A stretch of 64,000 bases of DNA, taken from positions 124,001 through 188,000 of the forward strand of contig WBMV01000819.1 of NCBI GenBank assembly GCA_013396655.1, read 5' to 3'. Position 1 is the first letter of the stretch. Each line of letters starts with the position of its first letter. Positions 27,131-38,721 of this stretch are shown here, piece after piece. Position numbers and translations under genes: made by a program. Below the pieces are notes generated by a model that was given only the letters and a program-made list of their open reading frames with translations, ran no database searches and was not told the origin of the DNA. Source of the stretch: Campylorhamphus procurvoides. Taxonomy: Eukaryota; Chordata; Aves; Passeriformes; Dendrocolaptidae.

Positions 27131-27566
27131 CGGAATATGTGAGTGTTTGGCACCCCTGTACACACCGAAAGCACGGGCACACAAAGCACCAAACCCCGCA
27201 GGAACAGAGCCAGGCCAGCGGCATCGGGAAGGCCCCAGTGCCGGGGTCAGCAAAGCCACCGAGCTGTACAGGGCGGACGGAGGGAGGACATAAAAACAAC
27301 ACAAAAAGCCCAAACAAGGCGCCGGGGGCTGCTACACTTATTGGGGGGGCGGCGGGGATGCAACATCAGTGTCAGGCCACGCTGCTGGCGGCACGGGCGA
27401 AGGGGACAAGGGGACTGATATGCCAGGGGCCGGGGTACCAAAGGATGGGGTAGCAAAGGACTGGGGTACCCAAAGGGATGGGGTACCGAAAGTCCGGGGT
27501 ACCCAAAGGGATCGGGGTACCGAAGGACCGGGGTACTCAAAGGGATCGGGCTACCCAAAGGGATGG
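27131..27566 (-). promoter_or_regulatory. FER: CpG-rich block, candidate FER promoter/first-exon region
   Basis: By hand count there are about 25 CpG dinucleotides here, against a background where CpG is scarce. The sequence is strongly G-rich on the plus strand, for example near 27318-27358 with a run of seven G. It is the only CpG-dense interval in the window. It lies about 15 kb upstream of the FER start codon, on the side where transcription must begin, and is cut off by an assembly gap. Avian CpG-island promoters are often lost in assembly gaps, so the core promoter and first exon may be inside 27567-28299. The exact start site cannot be given. FER promoter assignment is inference. Confidence 0.5.
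27432..27566. repeat. GC-rich minisatellite, 15-18 base units with GGTACC core
   Basis: Eight consecutive units begin at 27432, 27447, 27463, 27480, 27496, 27514, 27530 and 27548. Each starts GGGGTACC or a one-base variant (GGGGTAGC, GGGGTACT, GGGCTACC), followed by an AAAG/GAAG segment. Units alternate between a longer form (GGGGTACCCAAAGGGATC) and a shorter form (GGGGTACCGAAGGACC or similar), suggesting a dimeric higher-order unit of about 34 bases. The array continues up to the first N, so its true length is unknown. It overlaps the CpG-rich block. Confidence 0.93.
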
Positions 27567-28299
27567 NNNNNNNNNNNNNNNNNNNNNNNNNNNNNNNNNN
27601 NNNNNNNNNNNNNNNNNNNNNNNNNNNNNNNNNNNNNNNNNNNNNNNNNNNNNNNNNNNNNNNNNNNNNNNNNNNNNNNNNNNNNNNNNNNNNNNNNNNN
27701 NNNNNNNNNNNNNNNNNNNNNNNNNNNNNNNNNNNNNNNNNNNNNNNNNNNNNNNNNNNNNNNNNNNNNNNNNNNNNNNNNNNNNNNNNNNNNNNNNNNN
27801 NNNNNNNNNNNNNNNNNNNNNNNNNNNNNNNNNNNNNNNNNNNNNNNNNNNNNNNNNNNNNNNNNNNNNNNNNNNNNNNNNNNNNNNNNNNNNNNNNNNN
27901 NNNNNNNNNNNNNNNNNNNNNNNNNNNNNNNNNNNNNNNNNNNNNNNNNNNNNNNNNNNNNNNNNNNNNNNNNNNNNNNNNNNNNNNNNNNNNNNNNNNN
28001 NNNNNNNNNNNNNNNNNNNNNNNNNNNNNNNNNNNNNNNNNNNNNNNNNNNNNNNNNNNNNNNNNNNNNNNNNNNNNNNNNNNNNNNNNNNNNNNNNNNN
28101 NNNNNNNNNNNNNNNNNNNNNNNNNNNNNNNNNNNNNNNNNNNNNNNNNNNNNNNNNNNNNNNNNNNNNNNNNNNNNNNNNNNNNNNNNNNNNNNNNNNN
28201 NNNNNNNNNNNNNNNNNNNNNNNNNNNNNNNNNNNNNNNNNNNNNNNNNNNNNNNNNNNNNNNNNNNNNNNNNNNNNNNNNNNNNNNNNNNNNNNNNNN
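27567..28299. other. Assembly gap (733 N)
   Basis: Unknown bases. The left flank is an unfinished minisatellite array and the right flank is a purine-only tract; both are hard to sequence and assemble, so the N count may not be the true length. Open frames drawn across it are meaningless. Confidence 1.
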
Positions 28300-28737
28300 A
28301 ATTGGGGAAAGAAAAAGGGATGGGGATAAAAAGTGGAGACGAAGGGGGGAAAGATAAAAGGCAGGGTGGTAAAAGAGGGAAAAAGAAAAGGGGGAAAGAA
28401 AGGAAAACAGGGGGAAAGAAGGGGGAAGAGAGAAATTAAAAAGGTGGGGAAAAAAAGAAAAAATATAAAAGGCGGGAAAAAGAAGGAGAAAAAAGGGGTG
28501 CAGGGAAGGAGAGCAAAAAGAAGGGAGGAAAAGAAAATAGGGAGAGAAGAAGAGAAAAAGAAAAGGGGAGAAGAAAGGAAACGGGGGAAAGGAGGGGAAA
28601 GCAGAAACAAAAGAAGGAAAAAAACACCGAATAAAAACGGAGAAAGGGGGAGGAGAAGGGGAAAGAAAAAAAAAGTTGGGGGAAGGGGAGAAGAGTTAAG
28701 AAAAAAGAAAAAAACCCTCAAAAATAATAAAAAAAAG
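28300..28737. repeat. Polypurine (G/A) tract with many G runs
   Basis: About 440 bases in which nearly every base on the plus strand is A or G; isolated C and T interrupt it. It has many runs of four or more G separated by A-rich spacers. Such mirror-like polypurine tracts can adopt triplex or G-quadruplex structures. Apparent open frames here (149 codons, Lys/Gly/Glu/Arg-rich, on the plus strand) are products of the low complexity. On the minus strand, in the FER direction, this is a C/T-rich tract just upstream of the candidate promoter. Confidence 0.9.
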
Positions 28738-31700
28738 CTGTTATTGTGGCACTACCTTGATAGGTTTAGGGGAAATCTATGAGTATTAAAGCTTTTTATA
28801 TTTTCTTTTGTAATGGATTGTGTTCAAAACAAATTAATCAAATCAATTTAATGAAGTAGTAATAGCAAAGTCTGAGACCATGATCCATTCTGTATATACA
28901 TAAGAGCCCCTTAATAGGTTAGATTTGACTTACAGATAAATATCCTTACTGAGAGGTTGGCAATCATTGGTATTTAGGAAGGAGTCTGAAAAACAGGATG
29001 TACACAGAGCAATTGTATTACTACCTATGGCTTCTTTTTAGACCAGAATGTTTAAAGAGCACTAGTGAAACTTTGGGTTTTGACATGTGCAGTTTTCCAA
29101 CTTGGTTTTAGCCATTCATTTCTTTCAAAACAGCATATAGGAATAATTTCCTTTATTTACCTGTTTATCAAATGAGAAAATAATTACATTCCTTTGTACC
29201 TCATCTTTATGCACCTTCAGACAAGTTGAGAGCTATGTACAATTAGAAACAAGTTTGCATAATACGGAAAAAAAACCAAGAAAAAACCCTATTTAGTTGT
29301 AGTAGAAAATGGGGGTTTAAGATGTAATTTACATTTGCATATTTCCAAACATATTAGATATGGTGTAAAAATCTTGGACACAAATGCTGGATTCAGTACA
29401 AAAAGTCAACAGCTAGGTTTTTTTATGACAAATGCAACTGCAAACAGCCTGATTCAGTCTTGGTTCAGCTATACTGACATATAAACTATTTTAGTGGGCA
29501 AATACCTGGTCAGTCTCATGTGCCTATATAAGATGTGGTATGATTTTTGTCTAATGTCGTAATTTAGGTGGCCTTGAGACCCTTCAACTTGGTAAAAACT
29601 GTTAGACAATGATATGAGGCTAGAAAATCCTCATTAGTTCTTTTTTAAGCTTCATTGAAGGACCTACTTGATTTTTGACAAAGAAAGGATTCTATGTGCA
29701 TGGGGGTTTTTTTTTGGGGGGGGCAGTGTTTTGTTTCAGTTGGGTTTGGGGATTTTTATTTTTTAGTTTTGTTTTTGTGGTGATTTTTTTGTAGCAAGGT
29801 ACTTTTTCTCTAAGCTTTTATTTTTTGTCAAATAAGGATGAAAAGACTGTGGTAACTGCAGTGTAGTGTAGCCTTATGTAAAATATTCTGAAAATCAAAT
29901 TGTTAATTTTATATAGTAAATGCAGATATTAGTTGAATACAAAAGATTTAAAAGTATATCAAAGTATTCCAATTAAAATCCAAATTAGCAACTTTATTTC
30001 TAAAAGGACACAGATCTTCATCCCTTTCTCCCCTCCCTTCTATCCTAGTCTTCTGGTTCTGCACACATTCCTTCGCTCAGCCCAATACGTGCTTTCCTCT
30101 GCCCCTTTCCCAACAGGCCTGACCCAGAGCCCACTGCCTGACACCAAAAGCAGAGAGGCTACATCCCACAAGTCTCCATAGGAGACAAGAAGGACTGGGG
30201 GAATGGCTCTGCTCTTGCTTCACATTCTGTCAATACCTGGATGCACTTTCTTCCAGCCTTTCCACTTTACTCCTGTAGTGGGATGCTCTAAGTGAGGGTA
30301 AAACTGCTTGAACTTCACCCTGTTTGCAAAAGGTATCAGTGGTGGATGGAGAAGGGGCCTCACACTGCTTTTGGTGTTGAGCAACACAGAGATCAACCTG
30401 AGATCACCAATCCCAAAGTTAAACACTCAGAGGCCGTGAAGAAAGGTATTTCCTGGCAGAAACTGGCACAGGTGAGAATGTGGCAGACAAGGCTCCTGGT
30501 AAAGGAGCCAAGGAGGGACAGTGCTGATAACTTATCTGATGCTGCTGAGCTGACACAGCCAGCCCAGAGTCATCTGACTGGCAGCCAATCACTTTAACTA
30601 CAAAAGCCCAGCCTCTCCTTTTTATCACAAGGAATTCCAACACACCCTTCCTTGGAGCATGTGTGGAGACTCCATCCTTGAATGGGAGCATCACTCAGGG
30701 TTACTCCTCAAGGCTGAGAACAAGAGATTTGCCCAGGGTTGTTGATATGAGTGAGTAACATCAATCTCTACTTAAAAATTGTTTTGCTAGCTTTAATATC
30801 ACTCCTTCAATATTGCTTCAAAAAATCATACACTATACTATTAGTTATAACCCTCTACACTGTATAGTAATGAATTTTGATTAAGGTCCCTTAGTCTAAG
30901 CATTACTACAGTCAGTTTAAATAAGTAAATTTCCTATATTGGTTTGCTATCCTTAACTCAGCAGAACAAAGCTGTGTAAAGGTTCAGTTACATCTACACA
31001 AACCTCTAGACATAAACTGTTGACCAAGTCTGGGACTGGGATTGGATCCGACCACACCCGTGTTCCTCTCTGAGGAGAAGCATCCTTTCTGAACCTCATG
31101 ACTCAGTGGGAGGGTTTCCCAGACAAACCTGGTTGAAAGCTTCCATGTGCCCAAAACAGCACATACGTGTCAAATCCTACACATCCTTTATTTTCGTGCT
31201 AAACACAAGATGATCGACACCAGTACTTTCAACCTGCTGTTTTGGACAGTGGTGGTATTGAAGCATTTCTTCAGACCATATGGTGAAACTACCCCCCAAG
31301 AAACTCAACAAGCACCTGGACACATGCCGAGTTCTGTGGTGTAATACCTCAACAGCTACCAGGCAGAGTACTTCATGGCCCAACTAGCTGAAACAATAGC
31401 AGCTGTCTAGTAAAAATACATTAAAAAGTCAGTTTAGTATCCGGGGTCATTCCTCACCTCTCACACAATCCATCTTCCATAAGCTCATGTTTTAATTTCT
31501 TCCAGCTTCTCAACTACGAGACATTTTTTGGTCTTTCTATTGTAATCTATTTCCCCACCTTGGTGACCTTAGAAATACCAGAGAATGGCTTCTTAAATAG
31601 TAAAACTCTTGTCCTATACAGTTAAGCTCTATGTTTCAAGAATCCCTTTCCTTTTTTTCCACTGTTTGCTGCAACTCTTCTGGTACACTGCAAGTCTACA

Positions 31701-33248
31701 ATTCAGTCAGTAAAGTTTCATAATTTTTAATGCTCCTTTTCTACCTTTATCTAATTTCTTTGGTTATGGCTCATTGCCTAAGGTTACCGGATGTAACAAG
31801 CAAGTCCTCTGCTCTGTACTGCTGGTACTCATGTTGACAAACCTTGAAGTTATTCTTTGGGGACAGACAGTGTAGCATTATATTACTATAGGGACGGTAT
31901 TACTATAAGAACGGTAACAATTATAAGTTAAATTAAATGCCTGGAAAGGAAACACAGATGTAGGAAATAGACGGAAAGTTCCTCATTATCACTCCTTCAA
32001 AATGCTAAAGTCAAATGGGAGTCATTGCAAAACTCAACATTAAAAGAATCTCCTGGATTTACTATTCTATTATACACATGTCAGCAATACAGAAAAGTTA
32101 ATATAGATGTATACTCAGAAGAAAAGTTTGCTAAGGGATGTCTGTGAAGGATAAAAATAATTTTTTTTTTTTTAAAAATCCCCTGTTATCTCAGGCTTTT
32201 AACCAGCAGTATGTTTCCTTGATTGCCAACATGGGCATATCAATTCCTTCCTATTGAGTTGAACTTGCTGCAGTTCCTTGATGAGTTTGGTATGAATGAG
32301 TCTATTTTTCTAAACCATTACGCATCTTTGAAAAAATAAATTGAAGTTTACCACTTTACTCATTCTTTTCTTGTTTTCTGTCACTACTCTTTTAAAGAAA
32401 TACAGAAAAAAACCCCTTTAAATAACTGTACAAACTGTGTATTAAAGAGCCGGAACTTTTGTGTTAGAAACTGGATAATGTTGCTACCACTATTGTGAAA
32501 ATTGCTCTGGTTCTTCTATTACATATCCAGATAATAACATAATAAAAATCAGGCATGTTAAAGCAAAGAAGCAAAGAGCATGTGAATACAGAGCTAAGCA
32601 AAGGCTGAGGTCTCTTTTTACCTCTGCCATAGGTTTTCTACTTATACAAAGCTCTCTCCGCCTTAGTACTTGTATCTATAAATGACAGCATCAATACTTT
32701 CCTTGAGGGTTGTTAGAAGCTGTAGAATGTTAATATTTATAAAGAATTTTCAAATTGCTGTATGGAAAAGGTAAAAAAAATGCAAATAATAGTAAGCAAA
32801 GTAAGGGTATTATAGTTTTCCTGATTATTTAAAATTCTGAATAGAATTTTCATATTCTATTTAGAGATTTTTATTATTACTTGCTATTTTTCTCCTCTCC
32901 ACCCTTCTTTTTCTCCCACCCCCATTTTGTACTTCATATTTTGAATTTCAATGCCTGTTGCTATGACAACACCACGATCTGACTAGTGCTGCCTTCAGAC
33001 CCTTTTCAAATCTGTGCTGTGCTATTTAAAACTACACATTTTATGTTTAAGGGGCCTGGAGATTTCCTTAGAATAACCCGTTAGGATTTTCCCAATCATA
33101 AGCTATGGTGCAGATACACATTTTGAAATCCTAGTACCTGCCAAGGCTTTCCTATCCCTGGACACATTAATTTGAATATTTGCCTCTCTAGGGCATGGTG
33201 GCTAAGTAGATGGTGGTGGAATTATCAGAAATAAACATATAACCATAA

Positions 33249-33264
33249 ATATATATATATATAT
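33249..33264. repeat. (AT)8 microsatellite
   Basis: Eight AT dinucleotides followed by ACATACATGTGTATAC, a short purine-pyrimidine alternating region. Confidence 0.9.
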
Positions 33265-34851
33265 ACATACATGTGTATACACATAGAAAAATAGGCAAGC
33301 ACATTGTGCACATACACAATTTGGTTTTCATCTGTATAAACTGGAGTCTGCCACAGAGCTTATCAGAAAAGTAAAAGAAAACAGCAATTTATTTATGTAT
33401 TTTAAACAATTAATTAAAACTCATCAGACATTAGGAAGGGTTGCCAGGCTTATGAAGGAATTCAAATCATGCATTTATTCTTAAAAGATGCTACTGATCC
33501 TTTGCCAATGCCTGAAGAAAAAACCAAGCATGTAATGGAGGGTCAACTCATAATCCTAAAATAAGGGCAAACATACAATTTTCTGATTTCCTAAAACTAC
33601 TTAAATTCCAGATAAATTTACTGCTGTTACAATTAATTACAATCATAGGCTTCAGCCTCATAGGTGGTCACAGATACACAGAACAGACCCACTGTAGTCT
33701 AAGTATGGGATTTTACTAGTGCCCTGTGTTGATTTGTGATAAGGGAGGGGACAGAAGGCCTATAGATAAGCTCCTGAGCACTTATATAATTTAAAAAAAA
33801 AATTACAGAGTTTATGCAAAGTCATCACAAACAAAGGCCCCACGTTGCTCATATAACAAAGCCCTGGTTTTATCCTGTCCCTCAGATGGCACTGCATACC
33901 AACATCTCTACCTCCAGCTCTATGGAACAAGCATTGTTAATCCATAACATGCCCCTGACCCATTAAAAAAAAAAAAGTTTTATCTGCTATGATTTTTTTT
34001 TCAAATTTCTCTTCATTTGCTGACTGCACAGCTAGTTCTTAAGTTTAAGGAATAATAATTTCTCAGCTAAATGTCTCTTCTTGGAGATAACAGCATTTAT
34101 GTCTTGCTCCTTACTTATCCAGTTGGGAAAATGGTTTGAATGTTTACCATTCACACAGTAGCCACTTAAAAGATTTCAACAATGCAAAGGCAAATTGATT
34201 TTCCAGCTGCAAGAAAACATGACATCTGTATGTTGATGTGTCTAGGTAAAAGCACGCTGAGATTTCTGTTGATATTTTCTTTCAGACTGCAAATTTCCGA
34301 TTTTAAACCTTGGGATACAATGCCTTAAGTCAGTATTGGTTCCTCTGCTGCCCTTCCACCTTAGAGGTATTTCCCTCCTCAGCATTTTCCCTCACTGCTT
34401 CTTCCAGAAGTGTTTATGCAACTATTCTGCAAAAGAAATAAAGGAGATGACCTGGCCTGATACTTTAAAATATACATAATTTCATTATAGAAGTCTTGTT
34501 ATGCTTTTCTAAACCAGGCGTGTTCCCTGTCTGCATAATAGTACAGCCATAAAACTAGTTGGGCCAGCACAACTCAGCCACACAAGGCCAGGTATGAGCA
34601 GTCACAGAAGGGGGATGACTGTGGCAGTGCCTTGATCTGCTATTGCCGCTAAAGAGGGAAGGTCCTGAAGTGAGAGGCTGAAATTACCTCTTTGGTGGCA
34701 CCATACTGGCCCCTCCAAGCCTGCAATAGCAGATCTTTCCAGCTCTGAGGAGGAGACAGTAGTGTAATGCACATGCTACGCTGCTTTATATGCCTAAATA
34801 AATCATGGCCCTCACTGTGTATATATTTGTATAAAACAGTCTTCAGGGTAT

Positions 34852-34962
34852 TAAAAAAACCAAAAAAAAAAAACAAACAAAAAACCCAAACAAAACAAAA
34901 CAACAACCTACCAAAACCCAAAAACAAACAAACCAAAAAAAATACAAAAAAAAACCCACAAC
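34852..34962. repeat. A/C-only low-complexity patch (CAAA-type)
   Basis: About 110 bases composed almost entirely of A and C, with A runs separated by C, CC or CCC. It produces a spurious 126-codon Phe/Leu/Val-rich frame on the minus strand (34649-35029). It may be the decayed A-rich tail of an old retroposon, but I see no body of such an element beside it. Confidence 0.85.
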
Positions 34963-36410
34963 AGCTTGAAGGCAAATTGTGGCTTAAATATTCCTGCTTC
35001 TTTCCCGCAATGTGCATTCCTCCTCCCATGCTGCAATACTCTAGGTTGTGCTGACACAGTTGTTGCTATGATTACATTGTGAACAAAACTGATAAAACTA
35101 AATAAAACCCTGCAAGCAGACTAATAAAAAATCCCTTTGAAACAGGACTTGTGAATCCATGGTCTAGAAGCTGAGCCTTTGAGCCTTGAGACATCAGCGT
35201 ATTTTAGAGAACAGGTTAACCTACCTCAGCAGGTTATATTTAAACCTACCATGGAAAATGATGGGAGTCTTTCTAAAATGTAAGCAGCAGCAGAACATAG
35301 AGCTGAACATCTTCACTAGCTAGAAAAACCCCAAGAAAGCATACAAGAAAATGAAGGAAGAGTTTATAAGATTATGCACTTCTTAGGTGCTGTTCCTTTA
35401 AGGGAAACCTTTTAGGGTGAAAGGTTTGTATAAACTTTTATCCACAGCACCATGGCTGGTTAAGTGACTTGACATTTTTATAGGAAAATGATGGAGAGTT
35501 AGTGTACCTCAAAACCTCTCCCTAGACATAACAAAAAAGTTGCACAAATTTGATTTGTGAAATTAGATTACTCTTCTTTTATTTTAAGCTTTGTCTGGTG
35601 CCAAGGGTAATTTCAATATTGAGACCTCTAAAACTATTTTCCTCACTTTCCCATTTCCATACATTGAAGGAGTTTTTTTCCTCAGTGGGGTATAAATAAA
35701 TTACCTTGTATTTTATAATTTTGGTTTTCCTACCTCAATAGACCTCGAGGGAAAAGCCAAAGTTTTATTGTTGTCCTGATGTCAGAAAGATCTTAATAAA
35801 ATCCTATGTCTTCTTGTAATAGAACCGTCCTGTCTGGCAATATTTTTTCAGCACCTATTAGCAAGAGAGTACCCTGGAGGACACCATGTCACTGCAAACT
35901 ACAGAGCTGAGGAATTTAGGAAGAGACAGCAGTGGAGTTCCCAAGGCAAAAAAAATGTCAATTTTGTCATTATTTACTTTGAAGCTTTTATGGAGAGACA
36001 CAGAGATCTCTTTAGAAGTTCTCCAAAATGGAATTTATTCTTATCAGAAACTGCTTTAGATTTCTGGAGCTCAGTTCCCTGGGATACTTTACACATCATT
36101 ACTTTTCTTGAAGCAGAATGTATTTCACAACTAAAATTGTCTTTTAAGTATTACATAGTGCAGCAATAAGAACTGGGTACAAAGAGCTACCTGCCACACA
36201 GTTTTTGACACTCAAAGAGTCCATACCAAAGTGCTTCTAACTGTGTAAGAGCTCACACATCCTTGCCTGGAAAGACCAGCTAGTCAAGTCTGTGAATAAG
36301 CATACATACATTAACAAATAGATTCTCTCAGAAAGTGAACTGGGAGGGGGAGTGGGGGAATTAAAAAAATGTATATTAAAAGAAAGAGAGAAAGGGGATC
36401 AACAATTTTC

Positions 36411-36887
36411 TCAGATTTTGATACAAACCCTTCTACTACTAGATGCTACTGGTAAAATTACAGCAAGCTGATTAGCTGCTAGCCTGGTGCTTGCTGACAT
36501 ATCTAACACTTTGTGCCACTGGATATGCAAGGAGTATTTAGCAGCTTGTGTCACATTTGCACAGTTTAGGGAGCCCCCAGAAGGCCTACACAGTCTTTTC
36601 CATGTCACCTTTGGCAAGTGAATCACAGTGAGATCAGCAGTAGGATTTGCAAACAAGAGTTTCATGCAACAGCGACCATTCCTGCAGAAAGCAGGAAGTT
36701 TTCCCTCTTTTTTTAAAGTACAGACTCCTCCCATAGTGAAGCCGGTGTGTGCCAGCATTGATGGAGAGGGAGCACGTCCAACAGCCAACACCACAAATTC
36801 CACAGCTTGCAGCAACATACACCAAAATGAAAAATAGGCAGATATCCCACTTCCAGCTTCCAACACCTGCAGGGGAAGCTGTAACAA
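36411..36887 (-). other. Longest simple open frame, unidentified
   Basis: A stop-free frame of 158 codons on the minus strand, outside gaps and low-complexity sequence. It opens at a TTG; the first ATG is at codon 24 (base 36818), giving a 135-codon ORF ending ...SSSRRVCIKI. The composition is protein-like, with several Cys, but I recognise no domain, signal peptide or family, and it does not resemble CR1. Immediately upstream is TTTGTTACAG, which could be a splice acceptor. Chance is the simplest explanation; a lineage-specific or retrocopied coding fragment is possible. Confidence 0.2.
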
Positions 36888-38284
36888 ATTGATTAGTGTT
36901 TTTTTGAGGGGCTTGTTTTTTGGGGGGTTTATTTTTTTTTGCCCTTGTCTAATCAGCTGAACTAAATCAATTGTGCCCTCTAGAATCCAAAGCAGGATAA
37001 GGCAAGTTCCTGACTTTATTCAATTTCATTATTTAATTAAAAAAGTCAGCAAAAGATATTTTAAATGAAACATTTATCAAAATAATTTGCTTTGTTTCAT
37101 AAATGATAACATAATCTCTCCTTTATTGACATTATATGTAATTATGAATAGTATTTCTTGTAAAACACAGGATTTTTCCCACTCTAATAGATATTCTGGG
37201 CTTATCATTTAGTAGAAACTGGGCTAAAATTATTGATGTAAGTGCACACACTGTAATGTCTGTAGCTTATCAGCATACCTCACTTTTAATATGAAATTAC
37301 AGAAATTGCTTGGCTAGTTTATATTAAATAACTGGAACAGCATTCATGCTTATCTAAAAATAATCTTTTCCAACTGTAGAGAATACTGTTTTATTCCAAT
37401 TTATTATGATACTTTTAGATAATGAAACTAGTATGTTTAAAGACACATTCTCTTCATTTCACCTGAATCTCTTTATATATAATTTGTAAATGCAACAACA
37501 TGCCTAACCTTGAAGAGTGAATGTAGCAAGACTGGTTTTGCTGCATTAATTCAAGATATCCATTGGCACCTTTTCTATGTATTACCCAAATAAGTATCTG
37601 TGTCAATATCTCACATTATTATTCTCGGATCAAGCAAGATATAGCAGAATTATTACCTTGAACCCTCTATATGATAATTACAAGAACTGTGACCCCCACG
37701 AGTATTTGTCACCATGTGACAAGGTTAGATGCCTCATTTCCAGACTTCTATCTAAACATTTCAGTTGTGAGTGCTGAGAACCAGACGACTCAAAACATAA
37801 TCAAGACTAGGCAGGTGCCAGGGCACAACGATGACCAGATGCTCCCCAAGGGCCAGTATCTCCTCAGACCCAGGGAGACAAGGGAAACCCCAGTTCCAGG
37901 AGGACATGGACCTCACCAGCAGCCTCAGCACCCCAGGAATAGGGCAAGGCAGGTACCCAGTGCAGGTGGGATGTAGGCAGGAGCACCCTCAAGTTTGGGC
38001 ATCTCTGAAATCTGTCAGGATTGGGCAGGTCCAAGATCAAGCCTGGAAATCAGCTTGCAGATCAGCATATGGGCAGGTGTGGCTGGAGACCAGAACTCCT
38101 TCAATGGGGCCGAGGGAGAGGGTGGAGATTCATCACATGGGTGAGGATCCTATATGAGGCTGATCAGAGCTACTGAAGTCAAATAGTGCCCTACCAAAAG
38201 ATCACCAGGAGGGGATATTTAAGGGAGATAGATACTCTCTTGGTGACCTTCTGCTTGATTTGTTAACCTTTGTTTTACTGAATA
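36888..38284. other. Intergenic, AT-rich then a GC-rich unassigned block
   Basis: From 36888 to about 37780 the sequence is very AT-rich with nothing recognisable; a T/G-rich patch lies at 36900-36945. From about 37800 to 38160 the composition becomes much richer in G and C, and the motif GGCAGGT recurs (near 37812, 37948, 38026 and 38071). Two overlapping plus-strand frames (101 and 108 codons) occupy this block but have no recognisable content. It may be a decayed repeat that I cannot name. Confidence 0.5.
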
Positions 38285-38515
38285 TCCAAAACTGGATGTA
38301 GCAGTACTCTAGATGTGGTCTGACAGGATAGTCACTTCCTTTAACCTGTGCTTACATTAGCACAGGCTGGGTACAGTACTTGCACAGTACAGTGTTGGCT
38401 TTGCTTCAGGGCATCTGGCTGACTCACTCAAGTTACTGTACACCAGGACTTTCAGGTCTTTTCCAGCAGAGCTGCTCCTCAGTTTGTTTCTTTGCTGTTG
38501 CACCCATAACACCCT
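38285..38515 (-). mobile_element. Old CR1-type LINE fragment
   Basis: The plus strand shows, in order, CCAAAACTGGATGTAGCAGT, ACTCTAGATGTGGTCTGACA, and a segment with CACCAGGACTTTCAGGTCTT followed by TTCCAGCAGAGCTGCTCC. This is the order seen in antisense CR1-family reverse-transcriptase DNA (hits such as AAAACTGnACACAGTACTCCAG and CACCAGnACCCCCAGGTCCTT). It is much more diverged than the neighbouring CR1, and all frames are broken. It covers part of the same ORF region as the adjacent copy, so it is a separate insertion, in the same orientation. Borders are approximate. Confidence 0.6.
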
Positions 38516-38721
38516 AATCTAGATACAAGAATGTTGTACAGGATGTTCAAAGCCTTACAAGACTCACAATATAGTCAGTGCATGAAAGTAAAAATGCAAA
38601 GGTAAAACATAGTTTAAAAATTTAAAGATTATGACGAATTAGTGTTGGCCACGTAGTTATAAAGACTTTATGTTGTGTTTCATATTAGTAGCTGTTCTGA
38701 GAATCACAAATTTGATACTTC

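Larger units (their letters stand above)
28738..36410. other. Intergenic sequence upstream of FER, no gene found
   Basis: About 7.7 kb, mostly AT-rich. A T/G-rich low-complexity patch lies at 29700-29795. A more GC-balanced stretch at 30.0-30.7 kb has frames up to 101 codons without recognisable domains. An AT dinucleotide run and an A/C-rich patch are listed separately. Nothing supports an RNA gene or coding exon. Confidence 0.6.

Noticed and set aside
27369..28721. Very long open frames (up to 394 codons) across 27369-28721 on both strands
   Set aside because: Most codons are N from the assembly gap; the rest are minisatellite or polypurine translation.
28333..28782. 149-codon Lys/Gly/Arg-rich plus-strand frame
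   Set aside because: It is a by-product of the polypurine tract, which lacks pyrimidines and therefore most stop codons are rare in this frame.
34649..35029. 126-codon Phe/Leu/Val-rich minus-strand frame resembling a membrane protein
   Set aside because: It is created by the A/C-rich simple repeat read in antisense.
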